This document shows positions 51,990 through 59,899 of a stretch of 64,000 nt of DNA, one piece after another. A program made the translations under genes and the position numbers. The notes beneath the pieces are model-generated. The model worked only from the letters and a program-made list of their open reading frames with translations. It did no database searches and was not told where the DNA came from. Position 1 is the stretch's first letter, and each line of letters opens with the position of its first letter. Origin of the DNA: Phil1 sp963643205 (lineage in GTDB: Bacteria; Bacillota; Clostridia; Christensenellales; CAG-138); contig CAVIJJ010000004.1 in NCBI GenBank assembly GCA_963643205.1, positions 4,943 through 68,942 on the forward strand, given 5' to 3'.

Positions 51990-52961
51990 TTAACCTACGG
52001 TTTCCTTTATAAGCCTAAGGGCGTTAAGGTGAGTTATCTTGTCTACCTCGTCCGCGGTGAAGCAGGTATTAAAGGCCTCTTCAAGCATGGGGAAGCCTTC
52101 CACGCCGCCGAACTCAAGGTCGCAGCCTATGCCGTCAAAGTCGCTGCCGAGGGCAACTATATCTATGCCGGCCTTGTCGGCCATGTAGCGCGCGTGGCGC
52201 ACAACATCCGCGCAGTATGTGTAAGAAGCGTTGTCCACCAGGAAGTCGGACGAGAAGTTAAGGCCTACAACGCCGCCCTTGTCGGCAACGGCGCGCAGCA
52301 TATCGTCGGTAAGGTTGCGCATAACGGGGCAGAGAGCCCTGGCGTTTGAATGGGAAGCGGTGAAGGGCTTGGAGGAATATTTTACAACGTCCCAGAAGCC
52401 GCCGTCGCTGAGGTGCGCGGTATCTATTATCATGCCAAGCTCGTTCATGCGCTTAACAACCTCTATACCGAAGGGCTTAAGTCCGCCGTTGGGATCAAGG
52501 CAGTTGGGGAAGCCAAGGGTGTTCTCCTGGTTGTGGGTGAGGGTGATAAGCCTTACGCCGCGGCGATACATTTCGTCGAGCCTTTCTATTTTGCCGTCGA
52601 GCGGTACGCCGTTTTCAATAGTCATCATTGAAGACATTACGCCGTCCGCAATGTTCTTTTCAATGTCCGCGTATTTGCCGATGGGGCGGATCATGTCCGC
52701 GTTAGCGGCAAGCTGACGATCGTAGCAATCGGCGGCATCATTAAAGAAGTCCCATTCATCGGCCTCACCGGTGGTTTCGGCTATGCGCTTCATGGGCGGA
52801 ATGTACAGCGCAAGGCACTGCAGCAGGCTGCCCGCCTCTTTCATGCGGACCAGGTCCAGCATACCCTCGGGATTGGAGCGCAGGTTTTTATGCTCTTCGT
52901 CCCTCATAACTTCGCACACTATCGTGTCGCAATGCAAGTCTACAAAACGCATTTTACTCAT
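51990..52961 (-). CDS. Membrane dipeptidase family protein (M19)
   Basis: 323-residue metal-dependent dipeptidase of the renal dipeptidase family. Zinc ligands H10 and D12 (VDLHCDT), bridging E116 (TIEN), the LTHNQENTLG segment, IDTAHLSDGGFWDV and TASHSNARAL are all present, as is GSDFDGIG. No signal peptide. The family cleaves L- and D-configured dipeptides, fitting work on peptidoglycan stem peptides. It begins 3 bp after the amidase gene with GGAGGAG inside the end of that gene. Confidence 0.94.
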   Translation of the reverse strand: MSKMRFVDLHCDTIVCEVMRDEEHKNLRSNPEGMLDLVRMKEAGSLLQCLALYIPPMKRIAETTGEADEWDFFNDAADCYDRQLAANADMIRPIGKYADIEKNIADGVMSSMMTIENGVPLDGKIERLDEMYRRGVRLITLTHNQENTLGFPNCLDPNGGLKPFGIEVVKRMNELGMIIDTAHLSDGGFWDVVKYSSKPFTASHSNARALCPVMRNLTDDMLRAVADKGGVVGLNFSSDFLVDNASYTYCADVVRHARYMADKAGIDIVALGSDFDGIGCDLEFGGVEGFPMLEEAFNTCFTADEVDKITHLNALRLIKETVG

Positions 52962-52964
52962 TGT

Positions 52965-53534
52965 TTATTTCTCCTCCATCTTACGCGCAACTGCCGCGCG
53001 AAAATCATCCATTGTTTTGTTGTGGAATTTCCACCAGTGTTCAGGGTCCAGATGACCGCTTGCCGTGCCGCGCAGATATCCCTCGCGGTGGCTTATTATT
53101 TCGTTTATCTCAATTGTGGGATACTGCCTTATAAGATACGCGCAGAGTTCAACGGCGTTGTTCCATATACGATCAAAATACGGCTGAAAATGAGCGGTAT
53201 CGTAATCGACTATGTCAAAATCGCTCGTGTAGATCATTCCGGCGGGTTCGCACAGCTCAATGCCTATGTGATCGTTGTTGTCCGATCCTCCGGCATGCCA
53301 GCCGCGCATATCCCAGGGCAGGTACTGCATAACGGTTTCGTCGTCCGCAAAGGCATGCACACATACCTCGCGCCCGTTCTGCTCGCTTGCGGGTTTGTTC
53401 CAAAGATCGTACCACACGCCGGAGCGCATGCCCGGCTCTGCGGTGCTGTGAATGGTTATGCCGCGTGGAGTGATGGTACGTCCTGACTTATAGCAGTCGT
53501 TTTCGGTCATAAGCTTAGTGATAATGTTCAGCAT
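52965..53534 (-). CDS. N-acetylmuramoyl-L-alanine amidase (Amidase_2/PGRP family)
   Basis: 189 residues, only the zinc amidase domain. Likely zinc ligands are H29 (GITIHSTAEPG), H149 (IISHREG) and D163 (GHLDPEHWW); NDHIGIELCEP is the conserved core strand. It cuts the bond between MurNAc and L-Ala. There is no signal peptide or cell-wall binding domain, so it should act in the cytoplasm on recycled muropeptides, or be released by lysis like phage endolysins. It heads the peptidase operon. Confidence 0.9.
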   Translation of the reverse strand: MLNIITKLMTENDCYKSGRTITPRGITIHSTAEPGMRSGVWYDLWNKPASEQNGREVCVHAFADDETVMQYLPWDMRGWHAGGSDNNDHIGIELCEPAGMIYTSDFDIVDYDTAHFQPYFDRIWNNAVELCAYLIRQYPTIEINEIISHREGYLRGTASGHLDPEHWWKFHNKTMDDFRAAVARKMEEK

Positions 53535-53665
53535 ATATCCTCCGATTTAGGCAAACTGAGTATAAAAATACCTCAGCATGATTATACTACACATTTTTTG
53601 ATAAATAAAGGGGCTCTAACCGTTATAGAAAAGGCTAAAAAGCAATAGAAATGCAAAATAATATA

Positions 53666-53674
53666 TGCTATAAT
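53666..53674 (+). promoter_or_regulatory. Extended -10 element directly before an EamA start
   Basis: TGC-TATAAT (53666-53674). The predicted transcription start, 7 bases after the -10, coincides with the A of the ATG at 53681, implying a leaderless message. Confidence 0.5.
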
Positions 53675-53680
53675 CAAAAT

Positions 53681-54616
53681 ATGAATAAGAAACAGATGCA
53701 AAGCAATTTAATGTTGGTACTCGTGGCGATTATCTGGGGCACGGCTTTCGTGTTTCAGCAGATGGGCGGGGATTCTATGAGCGCGTACTCTTTCAACGCG
53801 CTGCGTTCACTTGCCGCGGGTATAGCTTTGCTTCCGCTTATAGCGTTCAACAATGCCAGGGCAAAGAAAAACGGTCAGGTAAGTGAGGCTGACCCGAAAG
53901 CAAAACGCACGCTTATAATTGGCGGCCTGGTTGTTGGTACGGCGTTGGCGGTGGCAAGCGCGCTGCAGCAGCTTGGCCTTGGGTACACAACCGTGGGCAA
54001 GGCCGGGTTTATAACGGCAATGTACATTGTGTTCGTTCCCGTGTTCGGAATATTCCAGCATAAAAAGCTTCCGATTACGGTTTGGATAAGCGTTTTGCTC
54101 GGCGTTGTGGGCCTGTATTTCCTTTCCATATTCGGCACCGGCAGCTTTACGCTTGAAAAAGGCGATACGCTTGTGCTCCTCTGCGCATTCGGATACAGCG
54201 CGCACATCCTTTTGATAGATCATTTTTCACCAAAGGTAGACGGCGTGAAGATGAGCTGCATTCAGTTCTTCACCTGCGCCGTTGTTTCCGCGATATTCAT
54301 GCTTATAGACGGCAATATCCCCTCCTGGCAGAATATAGGCGAAGCGATTATCCCCATTCTTTATACCGGCGTAATGTCCAGCGGCGTTGGCTATACGCTG
54401 CAGATTATTGCCCAGAAGAATACCGAACCCGCCGTAGCATCGCTGCTGATGAGCCTTGAAAGCGTTTTCTCGGCCCTTGCCGGCTGGGTTATGCTTGGTC
54501 AGGGATTCTCCGGCCACGAGTTTGCGGGCTGCGTTATAATGTTCGCGGCGATAGTGCTTGCTCAGCTGCCGGACCTTTTGGCCGCCGCCAAGAAGAAAAA
54601 GGGAAAGACCGCGTAA
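53681..54616 (+). CDS. EamA/DMT family transporter
   Basis: About 311 residues with ten predicted membrane segments in two EamA repeats (about 10-155 and 170-300). Typical features are LVAIIWGTAFVFQ at the start and the second-repeat SLLMSLESVFSALAGWVMLGQ. Substrates of this family are amino acids, nucleotides or metabolites, mostly exported. I prefer the ATG at 53681 over 53651: neither has a Shine-Dalgarno sequence, but a TATAAT lies just ahead of 53681 and the family fold begins there. Confidence 0.85.
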   Translation: MNKKQMQSNLMLVLVAIIWGTAFVFQQMGGDSMSAYSFNALRSLAAGIALLPLIAFNNARAKKNGQVSEADPKAKRTLIIGGLVVGTALAVASALQQLGLGYTTVGKAGFITAMYIVFVPVFGIFQHKKLPITVWISVLLGVVGLYFLSIFGTGSFTLEKGDTLVLLCAFGYSAHILLIDHFSPKVDGVKMSCIQFFTCAVVSAIFMLIDGNIPSWQNIGEAIIPILYTGVMSSGVGYTLQIIAQKNTEPAVASLLMSLESVFSALAGWVMLGQGFSGHEFAGCVIMFAAIVLAQLPDLLAAAKKKKGKTA

Positions 54617-54635
54617 AACAAAAAGTGACTTATGC

Positions 54636-54665
54636 AAAAAATCTCCGAGTGATCGGAGATTTTTT
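54636..54665. terminator. Bidirectional terminator between the EamA gene and the MutS-like gene
   Basis: 13-bp stem (AAAAATCTCCGA paired with TCGGAGATTTTT, loop GTGA), followed by a T-run on the plus strand and an A-run before it for the minus strand. Confidence 0.9.
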
Positions 54666-54697
54666 TAGTTCATTATATAGACTGCAATTCGGATAAG

Positions 54698-56155
54698 CTA
54701 TTTAATATCCTGCAGTATTTCGTCCTTCAGCGCGAGCAAAGCGCATATATTTCTGGCGTCACGCGGGCAGCTTTCCGCGCCCTGCGCGCGATAAAGGCCA
54801 TAGTTCATGTGCGATGCTATTATGTCCGCGCCCTTCTTTTGCCCGTTCGCGGCGGCTATTTCCTCGGCAACCTTTGCCATATCCATATCCTTAAGGCCCT
54901 TCACCTCAAAGTGGGCCGAGGCAAGGGAGGCCACGCCGTCGTAATGCGTTGTAAGTACGCTTACGCTGGGCTGCTTATTAAGGTATCTCGTAACCGCACG
55001 CACTATCATAGCGCCCTCCTCGGGGTTGGTGCCGCGGGCAAACTCATCAAGAAGGATAAGGCTTATGCCCTCTGTTTGAGCGGCGGCCTGCTCAACCTCG
55101 TTGAACTGCACAATTTCCGCGCCAAAGCTTGAAAGACCGCGATCCATATCCTCAAGATCCTCGCTTACTATGAATATGCCGCCGAAAAGGGGCAGCCTGG
55201 CGTGCTTGGCAAAGGGCAATAAGCCCGCTTTCACAAGCATTGCGTTCAGCGCGAGCGTTTTCAGCGCAACGCTCTTGCCGCCCATGTTAGCGCCGGTTAT
55301 AACCGTTGCGCCGAGCGGTGCCTCAAGCGAAACGGGAGTAAAGTGCCTTTCCCTTTCAAAAAGGGCATCGGCAACGCGCGGGTTTATCATATCTTCCATT
55401 TCAACGGGGCCATTTGAAAATTCCGGCATAACTCCGCCGTAGCGCATGGCAACCTCGGCGCGGGCAATTGTAAAATCAAGCTCGCCCACGTTGTCCATGC
55501 AGGAAATTATATCATTCGCGTACGGAACGAGAGATAAGCATATTTCGCGGCGGATTCGGCGCTCCTCAACGTCCTCCCGGCCAACGATCGCGCTTCTTTT
55601 AGCCGTAAGCTCGGCGCGCTCCTCGCTGTTTGCCGCGCGGCGGATAAGCTCCTCTATGTCGCGCTTTTCGCGCCTTGCCTGCTTAAGCTCCGCGGACGCG
55701 TTGTCCGCTATAAAAAATGTCGCTGCGCGGTTGCCGTCCGGGTCGATTATCTTAAGCGGCTCGGTCTGCGCGGGGATTGATATGCCCTCAAGGTGTGCCT
55801 TGGCCTTTACCTCGTCAAGCACGGGGGATATAAGCTCGGTTTGCAGCAAAAAACGCTTAAGCTCAAAAAGCTCAAGCTCGCTCAACGCGCCCTCGGAAAG
55901 ATTCATAACGCTTCTGCGTATATCCTTCATGGGCATCATAAGCCGCTGAAGGCGGCCGTACTCAAAGCTTAGCGAAGTATAGCTTGCCATAACGCGGCAT
56001 ACGTTTGAAAGCTGCAGCTTAAGCTCATCAAGCTCATCGGGATTGAAAAAGCGCAGCTTGTTTACGCGCGCCTGGCCGTAAGGGCTTGAACAGGAAAGCG
56101 AATTGATAACATACCTGAATCCTATGTTCTCCTGCTGGGAAAATGTCATTGCCAT
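54698..56155 (-). CDS. MutS domain V ATPase, KamC-like (possible aminomutase reactivase subunit)
   Basis: 485 residues: a helical clamp-like region (1-265, coiled coil near 155-205) followed by a MutS-type ABC ATPase with Walker A GANMGGKS (288-295), FGAEIVQFNEV signature area and Walker B ILLDEFARGTNP (367-378). The DNA mismatch-recognition domain is absent, so it is not a MutS repair protein; the Smr domain of MutS2 is also absent. The size and the coupled P-loop partner upstream match KamC of the lysine 5,6-aminomutase reactivase in lysine-fermenting anaerobes. That is inference: the aminomutase genes kamDE are not in the window. ATG 56155 is chosen with GGAGAG upstream; 56176 would overlap the previous stop. 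Confidence 0.65.
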   Translation of the reverse strand: MAMTFSQQENIGFRYVINSLSCSSPYGQARVNKLRFFNPDELDELKLQLSNVCRVMASYTSLSFEYGRLQRLMMPMKDIRRSVMNLSEGALSELELFELKRFLLQTELISPVLDEVKAKAHLEGISIPAQTEPLKIIDPDGNRAATFFIADNASAELKQARREKRDIEELIRRAANSEERAELTAKRSAIVGREDVEERRIRREICLSLVPYANDIISCMDNVGELDFTIARAEVAMRYGGVMPEFSNGPVEMEDMINPRVADALFERERHFTPVSLEAPLGATVITGANMGGKSVALKTLALNAMLVKAGLLPFAKHARLPLFGGIFIVSEDLEDMDRGLSSFGAEIVQFNEVEQAAAQTEGISLILLDEFARGTNPEEGAMIVRAVTRYLNKQPSVSVLTTHYDGVASLASAHFEVKGLKDMDMAKVAEEIAAANGQKKGADIIASHMNYGLYRAQGAESCPRDARNICALLALKDEILQDIK

Positions 56156-56172
56156 TTTGCTTCTCTCCTTTA

Positions 56173-57186
56173 TCAATTCTCTTTGCTTTCAACGTTTACA
56201 ACCGGAACGTTTACGGCACTGCGCATGCTTTCAAGCAGCAGCTTCGGGTCCATATCAAAGCCGTATGCCGAAACGGGGTTTACCGTAATGGCCGCCAGCT
56301 TAACCGGCCTTCTTACGCCTATGCGCACGCCGCGTATAAGCAGCTTTTCGTATGAATCGTGGCTAAGCAGCAGCTTGCTGCCGTCCTCCGCGCTGAGCTC
56401 AAAGCCTTTAAGCTTGGCCCCGCCCATAAGCACGGGCTTTATGGTGGCGTCCGTAACCGCGCCCGAAATGTACGCGCTTTTCACGTCCGCGTATTCGCGG
56501 CTTACAAGCGCCTGGGCAAGCGTAACGTCGTCCTTCATCGGCTCAACCGTGCCGTCCGCCCGCTTAAAGCGGATCTTGCCGGCCAGGGGCAAATCAAGCT
56601 CCTCTTCGGTAAACGAATTTTGCTTGGGCAGGGTAAGCAGCGCCGTTGAAAAGGCCGTGTCCTCTATTACGGTATTAAGATCCTTTGAGTAGGAAGCGCC
56701 CGTGCAGAGAATTGTTGCCTCACTTACGGTTGGCGCGCAGAGTGTTTTGCGGCTGAGAGCGCCGTCTATTATTGTCATTTCCGCGCCGAAGGAATCGAAT
56801 ATTTCAACAAGCGCGCTGAGCTGAGTCGTCATACTCGGCCCCGCAAGCTGCACGTTGCCGTCGCTGCGGGCGCGCACCACCGCAACCTCACCCATCGGGG
56901 TGGGCCAGCCTGTTGAATATATTATCTCCCTTGTAATGTCGCTTAGGCGAAACATATCAACCGCCGTGGCCACAAGGGTATTTTCATAAACATATATGCC
57001 GGGCTTCGCGGTGCTTGTAACTAGGTCCACGCTTTCGCCGTCCCGCCCTATGCTTGTAAGCCCAAGGCGAACGCCGGAATCGTTAAGCTCCGCTATAAGC
57101 TTATTCAAAACGGTTGTTTTGCCCGCGTTTTTGCACATGCCTATTATGGAAAGCGAGCGCACGCCCTGTATATATTCCTTCAGCAT
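56173..57186 (-). CDS. P-loop protein, KamB-like (partner of the MutS-domain ATPase)
   Basis: 337 residues. The P-loop IIGMCKNAGKTTVLNKL (about 14-30) resembles that of MobB/CobB-type and dethiobiotin-like GTP/ATP-binding proteins; GLTSIGRDGE and EMTIIDGALSRK (about 133-144, Walker B-like) follow. The C-terminal 150 residues have no motif I know. The pairing with a MutS-domain ATPase suggests KamB of the lysine aminomutase reactivase, a protein that restores the B12-dependent enzyme. GGAGATTAA precedes the ATG. It lies 34 bp after the DUF1292 gene and 17 bp before the ATPase. Confidence 0.6.
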   Translation of the reverse strand: MLKEYIQGVRSLSIIGMCKNAGKTTVLNKLIAELNDSGVRLGLTSIGRDGESVDLVTSTAKPGIYVYENTLVATAVDMFRLSDITREIIYSTGWPTPMGEVAVVRARSDGNVQLAGPSMTTQLSALVEIFDSFGAEMTIIDGALSRKTLCAPTVSEATILCTGASYSKDLNTVIEDTAFSTALLTLPKQNSFTEEELDLPLAGKIRFKRADGTVEPMKDDVTLAQALVSREYADVKSAYISGAVTDATIKPVLMGGAKLKGFELSAEDGSKLLLSHDSYEKLLIRGVRIGVRRPVKLAAITVNPVSAYGFDMDPKLLLESMRSAVNVPVVNVESKEN

Positions 57187-57220
57187 TTAATCTCCTAAAT
57201 CGCAGTACTAGTCTAAAGGC

Positions 57221-57502
57221 TTATTTGCCTTCCGTTTCCGCTTCCTTTTCCCTATCAAGAAACAGCTTGAAGACGGCATCCAGTATATCCGGATCGTCAA
57301 CACCGTGAAGCTCCTCGTCCTCGTCGTCCGCGCCGGACATAAGCTCAAGTATTACAAGCTCAGGTTCGTCGCTTTCGTCGTCAACGGGGAAAAGCACGGC
57401 GTATTCCTTGCCCAAAAACGGCACAACGTCCAGTATTTCGTAGGCAAGCTCGTTGCCCTGGCTGTCTTCAAGGGCGATAAGATCGCTGTCTTTGTTTTCC
57501 AT
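57221..57502 (-). CDS. DUF1292 family protein (YrzB-like)
   Basis: 93 residues, strongly acidic, with the family pattern IALEDSQGNELAYEILDVVPFLGKEYAVLFP and a C-terminal helix LDAVFKLFLDRE. DUF1292 proteins are small cytoplasmic proteins of unknown function, common in Bacillota and usually near alaS-ruvX-yrrK; here that context is replaced by fba. It lies 14 bp after fba and 34 bp before the P-loop gene. Confidence 0.9.
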   Translation of the reverse strand: MENKDSDLIALEDSQGNELAYEILDVVPFLGKEYAVLFPVDDESDEPELVILELMSGADDEDEELHGVDDPDILDAVFKLFLDREKEAETEGK

Positions 57503-57516
57503 GCAGTCTCCTTATA

Positions 57517-58452
57517 TTACGCCTTGTTCTCGCAGCCGAGCACGCACTGAATTTTGTGCATTACCATCTGCTTTATGGCTTCGCGGCCGGGCTTAAGATA
57601 CTGGCGCGGGTCAAAATGATCGGGGTTATTGTAAAGATGCTCGCGTACGCTGGCGGTCATGGCAAGGCGCAGGTCGGAGTCTATGTTTATTTTGCAAACT
57701 GCCATGCTTGAAGCCTTGCGCAGCATATCCTCGGGCACGCCTATGGCGTCCGGCATATTGCCGCCGTAGCGATTTATCTTGTCAACAAATTCGGGTATAA
57801 CGCTGCTCGCTCCGTGCAGCACTATGGGGAAACCGGGCAGGCGCTTCTGAACCTCTTCAAGTATATCAAAGCGCAGCTGCGGCTTGGTGCCGGGCTTGAA
57901 CTTATAAGCGCCGTGGCTGGTGCCTATGGCGATAGCGAGCGAGTCAACGCCGGTGCGGGTTACAAAATCGTAAACCTGATCGGGATCGGTGTAGCTGCCC
58001 TGGCCCATGGCGACCTTAACGTCGTCCTCAACGCCCTCAAGGCGGCCAAGCTCACCCTCTACCACAACGCCGTGATCGTGAGCGTATTCAACAACCTGGC
58101 GCGTAACGGCCACGTTTTCCTCATAAGGATGATGGCTGCCGTCTATCATAACGGAGGTAAAGCCGCCGTCTATGCAGCTTTTGCAAACGTCAAATCCGTC
58201 GCCATGGTCAAGATGCAGGCATATGGGAAGGCCGGTTTCGATTACGGCTGCCTCAACAAGCTTCATAAGGTATGTATGGCTGGCGTATTTACGCGCGCCG
58301 GCGGACACCTGAAGAATCACGGGCGCGTTAAGCTCCTTCGCGCCTTCGGTGATGCCCTGGATTATCTCCATGTTATTAACGTTGAAGGCACCGATGGCGT
58401 ATCCGCCCTCGTAGGCCTTTTGAAACATTTCTTTGCTGGTTACAAGAGGCAT
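57517..58452 (-). CDS. fba: Class II fructose-1,6-bisphosphate aldolase
   Basis: Zinc-dependent glycolytic aldolase. In 311 residues: catalytic D82 and zinc ligand H83 in LHLDHGDGFDVC, GSHHPYEENV, the second zinc ligands E134 region (VEGELGRLEG) and H180 (GTSHGAYK), H213 in LHGASS and the phosphate loop NIDSDLRLA. It starts with AAAGGAG upstream and a TTGGAA/TATAAT promoter. It is the first gene of a co-directional set with DUF1292 and the KamB/KamC-like pair. Confidence 0.97.
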   Translation of the reverse strand: MPLVTSKEMFQKAYEGGYAIGAFNVNNMEIIQGITEGAKELNAPVILQVSAGARKYASHTYLMKLVEAAVIETGLPICLHLDHGDGFDVCKSCIDGGFTSVMIDGSHHPYEENVAVTRQVVEYAHDHGVVVEGELGRLEGVEDDVKVAMGQGSYTDPDQVYDFVTRTGVDSLAIAIGTSHGAYKFKPGTKPQLRFDILEEVQKRLPGFPIVLHGASSVIPEFVDKINRYGGNMPDAIGVPEDMLRKASSMAVCKINIDSDLRLAMTASVREHLYNNPDHFDPRQYLKPGREAIKQMVMHKIQCVLGCENKA

Positions 58453-58487
58453 TGTTTTATCTCCTTTGCATGTTCATGATTGTCATT

Positions 58488-58516
58488 ATTATATACTATT
58501 TTCAGTTATATTCCAA
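58488..58516 (-). promoter_or_regulatory. Promoter of the fba operon
   Basis: Minus strand TTGGAA (58516-58511), 17-bp spacer, TATAAT (58493-58488), 35 bp before the fba ATG. Confidence 0.75.
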
Positions 58517-58608
58517 CATGCAGCTTGTATCTGTTTTCATAATACCCATTCAGCGGAAAGAATATATAAATAAAAAATGACTTAGCACAACAGCATCTCA
58601 CACCCCCC

Positions 58609-58636
58609 TTGATTTTTTTTTGTTATATGCTACAAT
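58609..58636 (+). promoter_or_regulatory. Promoter of the ferredoxin gene
   Basis: TTGATT (58609-58614), 16-bp spacer, TACAAT (58631-58636) with an extended TG at 58628. It lies 32 bp before the ATG. Confidence 0.65.
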
Positions 58637-58668
58637 ATACGAAGAATAATGACCGGAGGTAATTTACC

Positions 58669-58839
58669 ATGGCTTATAAGATTACTGATGCTTGCATCTC
58701 CTGCGGCGCTTGCGCAGATGGCTGCCCCGTTGGCGCTATCTCTCAGGGTGACGAACATTACGAGATCAACCCCGATGCGTGCATTGACTGCGGTGCTTGC
58801 GAAGGCACTTGCCCCGTCGGTGCTCCCCAGCAGGACTAA
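58669..58839 (+). CDS. Two-cluster [4Fe-4S] ferredoxin (clostridial type)
   Basis: 56-residue electron carrier. Two complete motifs CxxCxxCxxxCP bind one cubane cluster each: C9, C12, C15, C19 and C38, C41, C44, C48. This is the short 2[4Fe-4S] form that serves pyruvate:ferredoxin oxidoreductase and hydrogenases in anaerobes. GGAGG lies 8 bases before the ATG, and a good promoter and a hairpin terminator flank it. Codon use (ATC, GGC, TGC; no ATA) matches gdhA, indicating high expression. A longer frame in another register overlaps but is a shadow. Confidence 0.95.
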   Translation: MAYKITDACISCGACADGCPVGAISQGDEHYEINPDACIDCGACEGTCPVGAPQQD

Positions 58840-58859
58840 TTAACAACTGCCAACAGGAT

Positions 58860-58884
58860 CGGCCCTTCCGAAAAGGGAGGGCCG
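58860..58884 (+). terminator. Hairpin after the ferredoxin gene
   Basis: 10-bp stem CGGCCCTTCC / GGGAGGGCCG with G-U pairs and a GAAAA loop. The following T-content is modest. A smaller CGGC/GCCG hairpin with a T6 run at 58920-58939 may complete termination. Confidence 0.6.
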
Positions 58885-58942
58885 TATCTGTATCCATTCG
58901 AACAAAAATCGGTGAAATGCGGCTTAAGGGCCGTTTTTTAGG

Positions 58943-58948
58943 TATAAT
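58943..58948 (+). promoter_or_regulatory. TATAAT element directly before an EamA start
   Basis: TATAAT ends 9 bases before the ATG at 58958; if used, transcription would start about 3 bases before the start codon. There is no convincing -35. Confidence 0.35.
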
Positions 58949-58957
58949 CAAGGCCTT

Positions 58958-59842
58958 ATGGAAAAGAATATAAGCGAACAAAAGGAAAACAAAAAATATA
59001 TAGGCATATTGCTTATGCTTGCGTGCGCCCTGCTTTGGAGCGCGAACGGGCTGTGTATAAAGCTTACGCCGTGGAATTCAATGGTTCTGGCGGGCTGGCG
59101 CGGTTTTGCCGGCGCCATAACGCTTTTTATCGCCATGAAGGCGCTTAAGATGAAAATAAGCATTAACGCGCGCACGATACTTATAGGTGTCTGCGTTTGC
59201 GCTACGGGCTTTCTTTATATAATAGCAAACAGGCTTACAACCGCGGCCAACGCCATAGTGCTGCAGTATACATCCCCCGTTTGGCTCCTTGTGCTCAGCA
59301 TGATATTCTTCGGCAGAAAGTATCGCGGCATTGACTACGCGGCGGTTCTGCTTACCGTTGGCGGCATAGCGCTTTTCTTCCTTGATCAGCTTGCCCCGGG
59401 CGGCACGCTCGGCAACATAATAGCGATAATTGACGGCTGCAGCCTTGGCGGCGCGTATTTGCTGATGGGTGAAAGCGAGGGCGGAAACAGGCTTTCGGGC
59501 ACGCTCGCTGGCCTTGTGATGATGGCCGTTGTGGGTATTCCGTTCACGTTTGCTTATCCGCCGGAGGTTAGCGCGGTTTCCGTTGTTATGGTTGCCGTGA
59601 TGGGCATATTCATGCTCGGTTTGCCGTACGCGCTTTACAGCGTGGCCATAAACTATTGCCCGCCGCTCGGATGCGTGCTTATAAGCTCGATAGAAATCGT
59701 GCTTAACCCGGTTTGGGTTTGGCTCGGCACAGGCGAAATGCCCGATACGTTCGCCATGATAGGCAGTGCGGTTATATTGATAACCGTAACGTTGTGGTGT
59801 GCCTTGGGCGGCGCGCAGGAAAAGAAAATCAGCAAAAAATAA
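58958..59842 (+). CDS. EamA/DMT family transporter
   Basis: 294 residues with ten predicted membrane segments in two EamA repeats: GILLMLACALLWSANGLCIKL starts the first and GGAYLLMGESEGG lies at the junction with the second, which ends SIEIVLNPVWVWLGTGEMP. A hydrophilic Lys/Glu-rich N-terminus of about 16 residues precedes the first segment. Likely a metabolite exporter. Only a weak AAGG is found 4 bases before the ATG. It is distinct from the EamA protein at 53681. Confidence 0.9.
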   Translation: MEKNISEQKENKKYIGILLMLACALLWSANGLCIKLTPWNSMVLAGWRGFAGAITLFIAMKALKMKISINARTILIGVCVCATGFLYIIANRLTTAANAIVLQYTSPVWLLVLSMIFFGRKYRGIDYAAVLLTVGGIALFFLDQLAPGGTLGNIIAIIDGCSLGGAYLLMGESEGGNRLSGTLAGLVMMAVVGIPFTFAYPPEVSAVSVVMVAVMGIFMLGLPYALYSVAINYCPPLGCVLISSIEIVLNPVWVWLGTGEMPDTFAMIGSAVILITVTLWCALGGAQEKKISKK

Positions 59843-59848
59843 TTTTAG

Positions 59849-59875
59849 CGCCGTCGTTTGCGGAAAACGACGGCG
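59849..59875 (+). terminator. Hairpin after the EamA gene
   Basis: 11-bp stem CGCCGTCGTTT / AAACGACGGCG, 5-base loop. T-content after it is low (TGTATTAT). Confidence 0.65.
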
Positions 59876-59899
59876 TGTATTATATAAAAACGAAAGGGT

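Noticed and set aside
54698..56155. MutS or MutS2 mismatch-repair protein
   Set aside because: The mismatch-recognition and connector domains of MutS and the Smr domain of MutS2 are absent, and a P-loop partner gene is coupled upstream.
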